A stretch of DNA of 64,000 nt. It comes from Palsa-1400 sp036501625 (GTDB lineage: Bacteria > Verrucomicrobiota > Verrucomicrobiia > Limisphaerales > Palsa-1400). The notes beneath the pieces are model-generated. The model had not been told where the DNA came from and made no database searches. It worked only from the letters and a program-made list of their open reading frames with translations. The stretch spans positions 1 to 64,000 of the forward strand of contig DASXZY010000006.1 of assembly GCA_036501625.1 (NCBI GenBank). Reading direction: 5' to 3'. The position numbers were made by a program, and so were the translations under genes. This document shows, one piece after another, positions 35,720 through 44,084 of this stretch; the stretch's first letter is position 1, and each line of letters begins with the position of its first letter.

Positions 35720-36876
35720 TGGTTTTGGAGGAATTGAACGAACAGCCCGCCCTCAACCACAATCCGATCCCCGGCTTTGAGGCCGGACGGAATGTCATAC
35801 TGGTCCCCATCGCGATAGCCGAGCGTGACTTGCTGCCGCGCGAAACTGCCGTCGCTTTGCGCGACATACACAAAGGGCAGATTCTGGTCGTCGCGCAAAA
35901 TTGAGGATACCGGAACCAGCATGCCGGGCGTTGCCTTTTTGGAATGGATGAGCACGCGCACGTACATTTGATTTTTCAACGCGCCATCCGGGTTGCTGGC
36001 GGCCACGCGCACGGCCACGGAGCGGGTGTCCGGGTCCATCACGGACGAAATATTCTCGACAGAGCCGGGGAATGTTCCCGCGGGCGTGCCTGTCAACACT
36101 TCAGCCGGATCGCCCATGCTGGCCAGGCCAAGCTCCGGCCCGAACAGGTTCGCGATGACCCAGACGCGGGAGAGATCGGCCACCGTGAAACACGGCGTGG
36201 TCCCGCCTTGCAAAAGTTCGCCCGGCGTAATGGGCCGGTCCACGACCGTGCCGGCGATGGGCGAGCGGATAATTCCCTGGATGTGCGCGGGAGCTTTCCC
36301 GTCCTTGATGTCCTTCAGAGTTTGCGCGTCCACTTTGAGCGAAACCAATTGTTGCAACGCGGCTTCGGAGTCGGCCTGGGCGTTGGTGGCGTCGATCTTC
36401 GCCTGCTCGGCCTCGCGAAGGCTGACGCCGTGATGCTGTAGCAAATCCGCGTCCTGATCGGCAAGCTGGCGCGTGATCTTGGCGGTCGCGAGCGCCTTTT
36501 GGCAAGTGCTGATGGCGGTGGCAAAGTCCGGCGAATCGACATTCGCCAAAGGCTGGCCCGCCTTGACCGGGTCGCCGAGCGAAACCAGCAGCCGCGACAC
36601 TGGGCCGGACATTGGCGCAAGGATGGTCGTGGCCTGGTCGTTGTCAAAATTGACCGTGCCGGTGGTATCGACAGTCTTGTGAAATTCCGAGGCCGCGACG
36701 GTCGCCAGGTGAATATTCTGCAGTTGCGCCGGCGTCAGCGTCACGTTGCTGGCGGTGACGGAGGGCGCGGGGGTGAGGTTTTCCGCGTGCGGCGAGCAGC
36801 CGGCGGCCCACAGCGCCGCCAGGCCTGCGGCTAAAACGGACGCGAGCCTCCGATGCGGACGTTTCAAGTTCATCAT
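35716..36876 (-). CDS. RND efflux periplasmic adaptor (CzcB-like membrane fusion protein), lipoprotein
   Basis: The ATG at 36876 overlaps the outer-membrane factor stop as ATGA and gives 386 residues. The lipobox LWAAGC places the mature protein on the inner membrane. The order of domains is a barrel-sandwich hybrid half (TILAPMSGPVSRLLVSLGDPVKAGQPL), an alpha-hairpin (about 130-195, rich in Ala/Gln/Lys), the second lipoyl half (IRSPIAGTVVDRPITPGELL), a beta-barrel (VWVIANLF) and a membrane-proximal domain (LVPVSSILRDDQNLPFVYV). There is no His-rich N-terminal metal-binding stretch such as some CzcB proteins have. It bridges the pump and the TolC-like channel. Confidence 0.9.
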   Translation of the reverse strand: MMNLKRPHRRLASVLAAGLAALWAAGCSPHAENLTPAPSVTASNVTLTPAQLQNIHLATVAASEFHKTVDTTGTVNFDNDQATTILAPMSGPVSRLLVSLGDPVKAGQPLANVDSPDFATAISTCQKALATAKITRQLADQDADLLQHHGVSLREAEQAKIDATNAQADSEAALQQLVSLKVDAQTLKDIKDGKAPAHIQGIIRSPIAGTVVDRPITPGELLQGGTTPCFTVADLSRVWVIANLFGPELGLASMGDPAEVLTGTPAGTFPGSVENISSVMDPDTRSVAVRVAASNPDGALKNQMYVRVLIHSKKATPGMLVPVSSILRDDQNLPFVYVAQSDGSFARQQVTLGYRDGDQYDIPSGLKAGDRIVVEGGLFVQFLQNQ

Positions 36877-38366
36877 TGTTTTTCCTTTAGTTCCGGCTGG
36901 TTCCACCATCCGCCGCCCAGAGCCTGGAACAAAGCGGCCGTGTCAGAGAAACGATTGGCCTGGGCTTGCACAAGATTGATCTGGGCCTGCTGGTAAGTCT
37001 GCTCGGCGTTCAACAGCGCGAGATAACCGCCGTAGCCGGACTTCCATTGCTCGCGGGAAAGGTCCAGCGTCACTTTGGCCGCCGCATCGGCCGCGGCCGC
37101 CGTTTGGAGAGCAGCCGCGTCTTGTTCGAGCGCGTTGAGGGTATCGGCCACATTTTGGCAGGCCGAAAGCACAGTGCTGCGATATTGCTGGGCCGCCTGG
37201 CGATAGGCGGCTTTCGCGGCCCGTTGCTGGTGAAGCAGCGTGCCTCCATCAAATATAGGTTGTGTGAGCGTGCCGCCGACCGCCCAGAAACCGGAGCCGG
37301 AGGCGAACAGCTTGTCCAGGCTCAAGGCCGTGCTGCCCGCGTTGGCGGTGAGCGTGATGTCCGGCAGGCGGTTGGCTGTGGCGATGCCGATTTGCGCGCT
37401 GGCGGCGTGCAGATTTTCCTCGGCTTGGAGAATATCGGGGCGCTGTTCCACCAGCCTGGCTGGAACACTTACGGGCAAGTCTTCCGGCAGCGCCAGCTTC
37501 GAGAGATCGAACGCAATGGCCTTCTGGCCGCCGGGAAAATCGCCGGCCAACACGGCCAGCAAATCGTGCTGCTGCGCCAATTGTTTGATCAGCGGCGGCA
37601 GCGTGGCGGTGATCTGCGCCAGTTGCGATTGCTGCGCGGCGACATCCAACCCGCTGGCGTAGCCCTTGGAATATTGGTATTGCACGATGTCAATCACATT
37701 GGAACTGATCCCGACAAGCTGGCGCGTGGTTTCAATCTGCGCTCGCAACGACGCCTCCTGGATGGCCGCCACAACCACGTTGGCGCTCAAGGTCAAGTAC
37801 GTCGCGATCATTTGGCAGCGCGACGCTTGCTCCTGGGCTTTGGAGAGTTCGACCGTGCGCCGGTTCAATCCGAAAACATCGGGCGAGTACGACACGCTGA
37901 CCTGGGGCGTGAAGAGATTGTATTCGAAGATATTGGCGTTTGGCGCGGGCGAGAGAAAATCGGATTGATGCTGCCGGCTGCCGCTGAACGAGCCGCTGAG
38001 GTTCGGATAATAAACACCGCGCTGCGCCCGCAGATTTTCCTGCGCCACAACCAGCGCCTCCTGCGCCGCTTTGAGGTCCGGGTTGTTCGTGAGCGAACGC
38101 TGGATCAACTCGTTGAGCGGCTCGGAGTGAAACAAGGCCCACCATTGGCCGGGAATATTCAGCCCTTCGACAAACCTCTGCGATTCCCCGCCCGCGACAT
38201 TGGTGGCGCTGGGCGTGCTTTTGAGCGGGCTGTCCACATAATTCGTGGCGGCCGGAGCGGCGGGCCGTTTAAAATTCGGCCCCACCGCGCAACCGGACAG
38301 GCCCAAAATAATGGCCAGCCCTTGCGCTGCGCCTGTGGCGGTTAATTTACAAATCGGCTTGATCAT
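36873..38366 (-). CDS. Outer-membrane efflux channel, TolC/OprM (NodT) family lipoprotein
   Basis: The 497-residue product has a lipobox (LGLSGC) followed by AVGPNFKRP, the usual opening of OprM/NodT lipoproteins. Two repeated halves each hold a long coiled-coil region: AQEALVVAQENLRAQRG and YPNLSGSF in the first, LQAEENLHAASAQIGIATANRLPDI in the second. The GGTLTQPIFDGG strand and the AYRQAAQQYRSTVLSACQNVADTL helix are conserved. It is the first of three efflux genes, each overlapping the next by 4 nt. A 156-nt spacer (38367-38522) separates it from the small membrane protein gene. No clear promoter was identified in that spacer. Confidence 0.92.
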   Translation of the reverse strand: MIKPICKLTATGAAQGLAIILGLSGCAVGPNFKRPAAPAATNYVDSPLKSTPSATNVAGGESQRFVEGLNIPGQWWALFHSEPLNELIQRSLTNNPDLKAAQEALVVAQENLRAQRGVYYPNLSGSFSGSRQHQSDFLSPAPNANIFEYNLFTPQVSVSYSPDVFGLNRRTVELSKAQEQASRCQMIATYLTLSANVVVAAIQEASLRAQIETTRQLVGISSNVIDIVQYQYSKGYASGLDVAAQQSQLAQITATLPPLIKQLAQQHDLLAVLAGDFPGGQKAIAFDLSKLALPEDLPVSVPARLVEQRPDILQAEENLHAASAQIGIATANRLPDITLTANAGSTALSLDKLFASGSGFWAVGGTLTQPIFDGGTLLHQQRAAKAAYRQAAQQYRSTVLSACQNVADTLNALEQDAAALQTAAAADAAAKVTLDLSREQWKSGYGGYLALLNAEQTYQQAQINLVQAQANRFSDTAALFQALGGGWWNQPELKEKQ

Positions 38367-38522
38367 AGCCGGCTTTCTTGTCTGTTTCGCCGAAGCTGCG
38401 GCTTCTGAGGCACAGCACGGCTCGGAAATCTTTCATATTTGCGCCCATTGAGGGCTTGATGAATCCACGGGCTTATGCCACGCGGAAAAGGCAATCGGAA
38501 CGATACTTTGCGGCGGAAAAAA

Positions 38523-38846
38523 CTACGGGCGCGGCGGGGCGCGGCCGGGAGGTGAATAAAAGTCCAGGTATGAAGCAACGGTCATTTCCCGAAAGAAACG
38601 GCCGAGAATGAAAAATGCGCACGCGATGACGGCGATGGAGGCGGCCGGCGGCCCAGTGACCTGGCCGTTGGCAAAAGCGCAAATAGGGCAGCAATGATCG
38701 GCGGTATTGGTTTCCGCATGAATGCGCTGGTGCAGGGAAGGGCTTACGGCCAGGATGCTGAGAGCCAGCATCACCACAGTGGCAGCGGCTGCCGTGGCGG
38801 CTTTCGCAGCCCGGCCAAAACCCGGAAAAATGCGGATTCGCCCCAT
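38523..38846 (-). CDS. Small His/Cys-rich single-pass membrane protein (DUF2946-like)
   Basis: The ATG at 38846 gives 107 residues: a basic amphipathic start (GRIRIFPGFGRAAK), one hydrophobic span (VVMLALSILAVSPSL), a His/Cys cluster (LHQRIHAETNTADHCCPICAF), a second hydrophobic stretch (ASIAVIACAFFILGRFF) and a Pro-rich end (YSPPGRAPPRP). The pattern recalls DUF2946-type proteins beside metal-efflux genes. The His/Cys cluster (four His/Cys after ADH) could bind a metal ion. It lies upstream of the RND genes on the same strand and divergent from the TetR gene, so it probably shares their control. Function unproven. Confidence 0.6.
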   Translation of the reverse strand: MGRIRIFPGFGRAAKAATAAAATVVMLALSILAVSPSLHQRIHAETNTADHCCPICAFANGQVTGPPAASIAVIACAFFILGRFFREMTVASYLDFYSPPGRAPPRP

Positions 38847-38917
38847 AATCGTATCGAAGAAAAGCCCAGATGGCGAATAAATGCAAGCACGGAATTCGCG
38901 GTCCTCATCTTGAATTA

Positions 38918-38929
38918 TGAGCATGCTCA
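38918..38929. promoter_or_regulatory. Dyad 1, candidate TetR operator
   Basis: TGAGCATGCTCA is a perfect 12-bp palindrome inside ATTATGAGCATGCTCAACTT. It lies between the divergent small-membrane-protein/efflux genes and the TetR gene. On the minus strand it abuts a -10-like CATAAT. A second copy with the same TGAGC...CTCA arms occurs 49 nt further on. Confidence 0.5.
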
Positions 38930-38965
38930 ACTTTTCCGTTGACGTGGCGGCGGGAATGTGGAAAT

Positions 38966-39643
38966 ATGAGCACACTCATTTATATGAAAAAAGATGCCGC
39001 CAAAAGAACCCCGAAAATGAAGGCCGGGGGGCGCGAGCGCAACAAGGAGCGCACGAAAGAGCGGATTTTGAAGGCGGCGCTCCAGCTTTTCCGCGAAAGA
39101 GGGCTGGAGCGGGCCACGACCCGGGAGATCTCCAAGCGCGCCTGCATTGCGGAAGGGACGCTGTTCAACTATTTCAAAACGAAGGAAGACCTGGCGCTCT
39201 ATTTCTTCCAGAAGGAAACTGAAGGCCTCATTCGGTGGTTCCGCGCGGAAAAACGGCTGCAAAAGGCCCCGCTGGCGGAGCAGCTTTTCGCGATCATTCA
39301 CCGGCAGCTTGAATATATCGAGCCATACGAAGATTTCATCGGCGCGGTTTTTGCCCGTTCGTTGCAGCCGGCTTCGAGCTTAAGCCCCCTCAGTTTTGAC
39401 TCGCAGGAATTGCGGTTGAAGTATCTTCGTTTCATCCGGGAAATTCTGGCGGCGGCCGAGGAGCGTGGCGAAATCCCGCCCGTCGGGAACTTGGGCGCGT
39501 ACGGAGTGGGATTGTTTTATTTGGGCATCGTCACTCATTGGCTGCACGATGGGTCGCGCGGCAAACAGCGGACGCTCGCCTTGCTGGACCGGGCGCTGAG
39601 TTTCGGCGCGCGCATGCTTCAGAAAGGAACGTGGGAATGGTGA
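38966..39643 (+). CDS. TetR/AcrR-family transcriptional regulator
   Basis: The N-terminal helix-turn-helix reads ERILKAALQLFRERG, then ATTREISKRACIAEGTLFNYFKTKEDL, the standard TetR DNA-binding domain. The C-terminal ligand domain (about 75-225) is helical and unassigned. Starts at 38966 and 38984 are both possible. 38966 has a weak GGA 4 nt upstream. 38984 would leave the second dyad in the leader. A TTGACG (38939-38944) with a 17-nt spacer to AAATAT suggests its own promoter, overlapped by dyad 2, so autoregulation is likely. Its 3' end overlaps the ABC1 kinase gene by 7 nt. The divergent neighbours make the RND efflux genes the probable target. Confidence 0.9.
   Translation: MSTLIYMKKDAAKRTPKMKAGGRERNKERTKERILKAALQLFRERGLERATTREISKRACIAEGTLFNYFKTKEDLALYFFQKETEGLIRWFRAEKRLQKAPLAEQLFAIIHRQLEYIEPYEDFIGAVFARSLQPASSLSPLSFDSQELRLKYLRFIREILAAAEERGEIPPVGNLGAYGVGLFYLGIVTHWLHDGSRGKQRTLALLDRALSFGARMLQKGTWEW
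38967..38978. promoter_or_regulatory. Dyad 2, candidate TetR operator
   Basis: TGAGCACACTCA within AATATGAGCACACTCATTTA repeats dyad 1 with two central changes. It overlaps the upstream ATG candidate of the TetR gene and the expected transcription start, the usual place for TetR self-repression. Confidence 0.5.
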
Positions 39644-40938
39644 AGCCGGGCGATTTTTCCAAGCGGCGCGCGGCGCGCCTCGCGCAACTGGGCGCGGGTC
39701 TGGCGGGCAGTTTCCTGGCCTATCAATTGCAACGGCCGTTTCTTGGCAAAGAACGGGCGGCCCGGCGGCGGCGGGAGATGCGCGTCCGCAATGCCAGGCG
39801 GGTGCGCGAGAACCTCGCTTCGCTGCGCGGCCCGGTCATGAAAATCGGCCAAGCTTTGAGCATGCAAACGCATTTCCTGGCCCCCGATATGATCGCGGAA
39901 TTGTCCACGCTGCAAATGCACGCCCCGCCGATGCACACCTCCCTCATGCGCGCCCAGTTCAAGAGCGGCCTGGGAAAATATCCTGAAGAACTGTTTCGTT
40001 CGTTTGATCCCGAACCCTTCGCCGCCGCTTCATTGGGCCAGGTTCATTGGGCGGTGACGCGAAGCGGCGAAGATGTCGCGGTAAAAATCCAGTATCCGGC
40101 CATGCGCGAAGCCATCGAAAGCGATTTCGCGGCATTGCGGGCGGCGTTCGCGGCAGTGATGCTGACGGGGCATGTCAAAGAGACAGTCGTGCGCGAAGCC
40201 CAGCGCGGCATCCTCGAGGAAACTGACTACGTGAAGGAAGCGGGCCACATCGAACATTTCCGCAAGGCGCTGGCGCCGATCGAATTCGTCCGGCTTCCCA
40301 AAGTGCATCCCAAACTCAGTTCCGAAAGGGTGCTGACAATGTCGCGCGTGGACGGTTTGCGCCTTGCTGAGTTTCTCAAGGGCAACCCATCCCAAGCCGC
40401 GCGCGACAAGCTGGGCTCGGCCCTGACGCGGCTGTTTTATTTCCAGCTTTTTCAGGCCCAGGCTCTCCATGCCGACCCGCATCCGGGGAATTACCTGTTT
40501 GACAGCAGCGGCATCGGGCTCGTTGATTTTGGCTGCGTCAAATTCCTCAAGCCGGAGGTTGTAAAGTGTTACCGGCAATTTTGGTCGCGGCAGTGGGTGC
40601 GCGACCCGAAGCTCTTCGCCGAAATCATCCGCACTATTTTCGGGCCGAAGGTTTCGCCCGCCGAACCGCGCGTGCGGCGCTGCATGGATGAAATCAAGTC
40701 GTTTTACGACCACTTCCATCCGCTCGACAACCCTGCCCACGTGCTGGACCTTGGAGACCCAAAGTTCATGGACGACATGGCGAAGCTGGCGAAGGTGCTG
40801 GTGCAAAATAAATTTTTATCGCCGGAGTTTTTGTTCCTATCCCGCTCCGAATCAGGCATGTGCAGCCTGTTGCACATGCTCGGCGCGCGCGTGCCCACCA
40901 CCCAAATCGCGCTCGAATGCATGGAAGGCCGGGTTTAA
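39637..40938 (+). CDS. ABC1/AarF/UbiB-type atypical kinase
   Basis: The ATG at 39637 lies inside the TetR 3' end (7-nt overlap) and gives 433 residues. Family marks are the K-x-G-Q motif (VMKIGQALSMQ), the Ala-rich loop AAASLGQVHWA replacing a Gly-rich loop, VAVKIQYP with the ATP-binding Lys, HADPHPGNYLF as the catalytic loop and GLVDFGCV as the metal-binding loop. UbiB/COQ8 relatives support ubiquinone or other isoprenoid-lipid metabolism by an ATPase activity; the substrate is unknown. The N-terminus has one short hydrophobic stretch (LAQLGAGLAGSFLAY). Coupling to a TetR gene next to an efflux system suggests a response to lipid or membrane stress. Confidence 0.88.
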   Translation: MVKPGDFSKRRAARLAQLGAGLAGSFLAYQLQRPFLGKERAARRRREMRVRNARRVRENLASLRGPVMKIGQALSMQTHFLAPDMIAELSTLQMHAPPMHTSLMRAQFKSGLGKYPEELFRSFDPEPFAAASLGQVHWAVTRSGEDVAVKIQYPAMREAIESDFAALRAAFAAVMLTGHVKETVVREAQRGILEETDYVKEAGHIEHFRKALAPIEFVRLPKVHPKLSSERVLTMSRVDGLRLAEFLKGNPSQAARDKLGSALTRLFYFQLFQAQALHADPHPGNYLFDSSGIGLVDFGCVKFLKPEVVKCYRQFWSRQWVRDPKLFAEIIRTIFGPKVSPAEPRVRRCMDEIKSFYDHFHPLDNPAHVLDLGDPKFMDDMAKLAKVLVQNKFLSPEFLFLSRSESGMCSLLHMLGARVPTTQIALECMEGRV

Positions 40939-40951
40939 GAAGCCAGCCTTC

Positions 40952-40971
40952 TGAGTTTTGCTAAAATCTCA
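40952..40971. terminator. Weak stem-loop between convergent genes
   Basis: TGAGTTTT-GCT-AAAATCTCA can fold into a mostly A/T stem with one bulge in the 37-bp space between the stops of the ABC1 kinase gene (plus) and the DUF6268 gene (minus). It is not G+C rich, so terminator function is uncertain. Confidence 0.25.
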
Positions 40972-40975
40972 CCCG

Positions 40976-41908
40976 TCAGAACCGCATTCTTAACACGGCC
41001 TGAATGTAAGGAGCGCTGTCGAAATGCAGCGTTTGATCGATGCGCTGGTAATCGATTTCCCGCGCGAAGGAATAACCGCCATCGACCGACGCCGAGAAGC
41101 CCCGGCAGATTCGATACTCCGCGCCCACGCCCGCGTGGAAATCCCGGTAAGTTCCCAGCCCGTTATTGTACTTCGACATTCCAATTCTGTCTCCCAAATC
41201 ATTGGCGGCGCGGAAGACGGTGAAGTTTCCATCCAAGCCCGCGAAGAGACGCAGCTTGGAACTGGCGCGATACTCCAATCCCGACCTCGGATACATCAGG
41301 CTCAAAGCCAGGTCGGGCAGGATTTGCCAGCGCGCGCCAGCCAGAGGCAGGACGGGCACGTCCCGATCTGGATCGACAGCGAATCCCATGGCGACGGTCA
41401 AATTGGGTTTCCATTTATAAGTGGCCCGCACGGCGGCGCCGACGCCCACGTCTGTGCTATCGGCGGCATCGAGCCGAAAAAATCTCGGTCCCGCCCCTGC
41501 CGCCACGGTCCATTGGTCATTTATATGCCAGCCCGCTCCAAGGTTCAGCCCGATGGTGTCAATGGCGCTGGGAATGGGCGCGCCCGGCACGGTGCCGAGG
41601 AAAAAATTGCGCGACGTGATGCTGATGGGAACAAACCATGCGTCGTTCAGCCGAACTTCGGCCGTCAGGTTGGCATCGGCTGATTGCGCGCTGGAATTGC
41701 CGCTGACTCCGTTAAAATTCACTCTGCCGGCGGCCACGGCGGAGTAGTCGGAAGAGAAATTGACCCTCCATGGCGCGGCGTTCGATCCCGTCCAGTCAAT
41801 ATTGTTTTCGCCGCCGGACACAACGGGCGATTGCCCAGTCTGCGCCAGGACGGATTGGTTCAGGAGCGACAAAACCGCCAGGCCAGCGGCGCAAAGAATC
41901 TTTTTCAT
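40976..41908 (-). CDS. DUF6268-like outer-membrane beta-barrel protein
   Basis: The ATG at 41908 opens on a signal peptide (MKKILCAAGLAVLSLLNQSVLAQ). The 310-residue product has alternating hydrophobic strands ending in Phe (APYIQAVLRMRF), as expected for an outer-membrane barrel. Conserved-looking segments are NFSSDYSAVAAGRVNF, IGLNLGAGWHINDQWTV, PLAGARWQILPDLALSLMYPRSGLEYR and KLRLFAGLDG. These match the DUF6268 proteins common in Verrucomicrobia. No enzyme motif is visible. It follows the cytochrome b/c gene by 53 nt on the same strand. A porin or barrel of unknown role is the safest label. Confidence 0.7.
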   Translation of the reverse strand: MKKILCAAGLAVLSLLNQSVLAQTGQSPVVSGGENNIDWTGSNAAPWRVNFSSDYSAVAAGRVNFNGVSGNSSAQSADANLTAEVRLNDAWFVPISITSRNFFLGTVPGAPIPSAIDTIGLNLGAGWHINDQWTVAAGAGPRFFRLDAADSTDVGVGAAVRATYKWKPNLTVAMGFAVDPDRDVPVLPLAGARWQILPDLALSLMYPRSGLEYRASSKLRLFAGLDGNFTVFRAANDLGDRIGMSKYNNGLGTYRDFHAGVGAEYRICRGFSASVDGGYSFAREIDYQRIDQTLHFDSAPYIQAVLRMRF

Positions 41909-41936
41909 AAGCGTCAACTGCCTACATATACGGGGC

Positions 41937-41960
41937 TTGCCTGAAAATATTTCAAGGCAA
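41937..41960 (-). other. Stem-loop after the cytochrome b/c gene
   Basis: TTGCCT and AGGCAA pair around an A/T-rich interior that can extend by three A-T pairs after a mismatch. It starts one base past the stop codon of the cytochrome b/c gene on the minus strand. There is no T-run, so it may stabilise the respiratory transcript rather than end it. Confidence 0.3.
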
Positions 41961-41961
41961 T

Positions 41962-43365
41962 TTACGATTTCGTCCTCGATTGCAGAAACGCCACGACGTC
42001 CTCAAGCTGCGCCGGAGTGATGTTGTTGCCGAACGCGGGCATGTTATTGCCGCCATTGACGATGCGCAGGATCATGTTGTCACGGGTCAGTTTGTGGCCG
42101 ATCAACGTGAGGTCCGGGCCGCGCCGGCCGCCGTAACCGGAAATCAAATGGCAGTTCAGGCAGCCTTTGCTGTAAAATACCTTCGCGCCGTCGGCCACCG
42201 GGCCGGTTTCCGCTCCCACGGTTTTTGTCGGCAGCGGCGCGGCATCGAAGTTGGGCGACCATGGGGATGTAATGCCCGCGTACCACAGCGCGCCGATCAT
42301 CGTGCAAACCATGACCGTGCCCGCGATCGCCCAAGGCCGGCGGCTGGGACTGCGTTCGCCTTTGTTGAAAAAGAAGGGCAGCAGCAGCATGATCGCGCCC
42401 GCCAGGGCCGGGCCGAGCAAAATAAAATAATTCTCCAGCGTGCGAGGAATCAACGCCAGCAGCGCGAAATACCATAACAAATACCAGTCCGGCCGCGGAT
42501 CAGCGTGGACGATGCTCGGGTCTGGCGGCTTGTCCAATGCCGGCGGCCCAACAAAGATCGCCAGCAACACCAGGGCCGCCAGCATCAGGGTGCCAAAGAT
42601 CATGTCCCTCCAAAGCGCGTCCGGCCAGAATGGGACGCCGTCTTTTTTGATCCGTTCTTCGTAATCGCGCCGGTAGGTTTTCGGATCGACCGGCTGGCCG
42701 GCCTTGGGCATTTCGGAAATGCCGTGCCGCATCACGAGCCACAAATGCGCGCCGATGAAGGCGAAGATCAAACCAGGCATGATGAAAACGTGAAACACAA
42801 AAAAGCGGCTCAACGTCGCCCCGCCAATGGTCGAACCGCCCATCGTGAACTGCGCCAGGCTGTCTCCAATCAGCGGCACACGACCCACCTGTTCCGCCGC
42901 GACAACGACGGACCAGACCGCGTTTTGATCCCAGCGCAAGAGTTGTCCCGTGAATCCCATCACCAGCGTGAACGCCAGCAGCAGGACGCCGGTCACCCAG
43001 TTCATTTCGCGCGGAAATTTGTAGGAGCCGCACAGAAAAACTTGCGCCATGTGCAGCCCGACCATCAGCACCATCGCCGACGCGCCATAATAATGCAGCC
43101 CGCGCATGAAGTTCCCGAAGGAGGCCTCATGCGTGATAAATTGCAGCGTGTCGTAAGCTTGGGAAGCCGATGGAATGTAGGCAAATGCCAGCACCACTCC
43201 GGTCACCACTTGCACCATGAACGCCAGCATTGTCGCGCTGCCAAAGACGTACCACCACTTCGCGTCGCGCGGGACCAGATGCTTGGCCAGCGGGCCGATG
43301 GCCGCCGAGGCGCCCATCCGGTCGTCAAACCAGATCCACATTCGTTTGAGGGAACGCCACAACAT
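41962..43365 (-). CDS. Cytochrome b of a bc-type complex fused to a C-terminal cytochrome c domain
   Basis: The ATG at 43365 gives 467 residues. The N-terminal cytochrome b part has paired His for two b-hemes (GLHYYGASAMVLMVGLHMAQ and FFVFHVFIMPGLIFAFIGAHLW) and GQLLRWDQNAVWS. The C-terminal half holds PDWYLLWYFALL, the quinol-site-like segment. A single CLNCH heme c motif then starts a cytochrome c domain with GPDLTLIG and NNMPAFG (axial Met). Such cyt b-c fusions replace a separate cytochrome c1 and pass electrons from quinol through Rieske to the oxidase. It is 7 nt after the Rieske gene in a tightly packed respiratory cluster. Confidence 0.92.
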   Translation of the reverse strand: MLWRSLKRMWIWFDDRMGASAAIGPLAKHLVPRDAKWWYVFGSATMLAFMVQVVTGVVLAFAYIPSASQAYDTLQFITHEASFGNFMRGLHYYGASAMVLMVGLHMAQVFLCGSYKFPREMNWVTGVLLLAFTLVMGFTGQLLRWDQNAVWSVVVAAEQVGRVPLIGDSLAQFTMGGSTIGGATLSRFFVFHVFIMPGLIFAFIGAHLWLVMRHGISEMPKAGQPVDPKTYRRDYEERIKKDGVPFWPDALWRDMIFGTLMLAALVLLAIFVGPPALDKPPDPSIVHADPRPDWYLLWYFALLALIPRTLENYFILLGPALAGAIMLLLPFFFNKGERSPSRRPWAIAGTVMVCTMIGALWYAGITSPWSPNFDAAPLPTKTVGAETGPVADGAKVFYSKGCLNCHLISGYGGRRGPDLTLIGHKLTRDNMILRIVNGGNNMPAFGNNITPAQLEDVVAFLQSRTKS

Positions 43366-43372
43366 GCCGCTC

Positions 43373-43903
43373 TCAGGTTGTAATTGGCAGGGGGCGCGTG
43401 CGAATCTGCACAACCCCGTTTTGCACGCGCACGGGATACCGCATGAGCGGGCGCGGCGGAGGGCCGGCCGCCACGCTGCCGTCGTTGTAATAAACGCCGC
43501 CGTGGCATGGGCACATGAAAAGATTGGCGTCCGCCATCCAGCGAACCGGGCAGCCGAGGTGCGAACAATTGACAGCGAACGCGACGAATTCCTGGCCAGC
43601 CAAACGGCGCAGCCAGGCGGCCGTCCGCGCCGTCACGCCGGCCCAAGGCAGCGGCGATGAGTCAAGAAAATTTACCTGGACCGTCTGGCCGATTTTGAAA
43701 TCGTCCAGTTTGCCGACGTCGCGCCAGAGAAAAGGCGTCTTGCTAAAAATCGGCGCCAGCACAAAGGCCAGGCCCGGCACCGCCAGCGCCGCCGTGCAAA
43801 TCGCGCCCAGCACGATGCTCAGCAACTCAAGGAACCGGCGCCGGCTCTGCGATTCGTGCGGAGGCGCGAGCGCCTTGCTTTCGTCAGTGATCTCTTCGTT
43901 CAT
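43373..43903 (-). CDS. Rieske [2Fe-2S] iron-sulfur protein of a bc-type complex
   Basis: The 176-residue protein carries SRRRFLELL, a Tat-like motif, before a membrane helix (IVLGAICTAALAVPGLAFVLAP). The cluster ligands are in CSHLGC (near 113-118) and CPCHGG (near 131-136), the two Cys-x-His loops of Rieske proteins. The C-terminus ends in a plain beta segment (YPVRVQNGVVQIRTRPL). Its start overlaps the upstream small membrane protein gene by 20 nt. It transfers electrons from quinol oxidation on cytochrome b to cytochrome c. Confidence 0.95.
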   Translation of the reverse strand: MNEEITDESKALAPPHESQSRRRFLELLSIVLGAICTAALAVPGLAFVLAPIFSKTPFLWRDVGKLDDFKIGQTVQVNFLDSSPLPWAGVTARTAAWLRRLAGQEFVAFAVNCSHLGCPVRWMADANLFMCPCHGGVYYNDGSVAAGPPPRPLMRYPVRVQNGVVQIRTRPLPITT

Positions 43904-44084
43904 GGTTTATTTCTCCAATCCATCCGGCCAATGACCACACAAAAGCGATCAGCCCGACCGTCAAGACGATAAACGAGGTAATCAGCCCCCACGCGATGAA
44001 CGTCACGCCGAAGGCCACTCCCGCCGGCCACCACGTCGGGCGGGCGGGCTTCTCTGGTTTGGGCGTGTTCCATTCCTGCATCAA
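43884..44084 (-). CDS. Small single-span membrane protein of the oxidase cluster (subunit IV-like)
   Basis: The 66-residue product has a Pro/Lys-rich start (EWNTPKPEKPARPTWWP), then two close hydrophobic stretches (GVAFGVTFIAWGLI and FIVLTVGLIAFVWSLAGWI) and a charged tail. Size, topology and position (between ctaG and Rieske, 4-nt overlap with the former and 20-nt with the latter) match small cytochrome c oxidase accessory subunits. No sequence motif proves this. The start could be the first or second Met. Confidence 0.65.
   Translation of the reverse strand: MMQEWNTPKPEKPARPTWWPAGVAFGVTFIAWGLITSFIVLTVGLIAFVWSLAGWIGEINHERRDH

Noticed and set aside
36966..38345. Plus-strand open frame (459 codons) opposite the TolC-family gene
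   Set aside because: It is antisense to a lipoprotein with complete TolC-type repeats, and it has no family signature.
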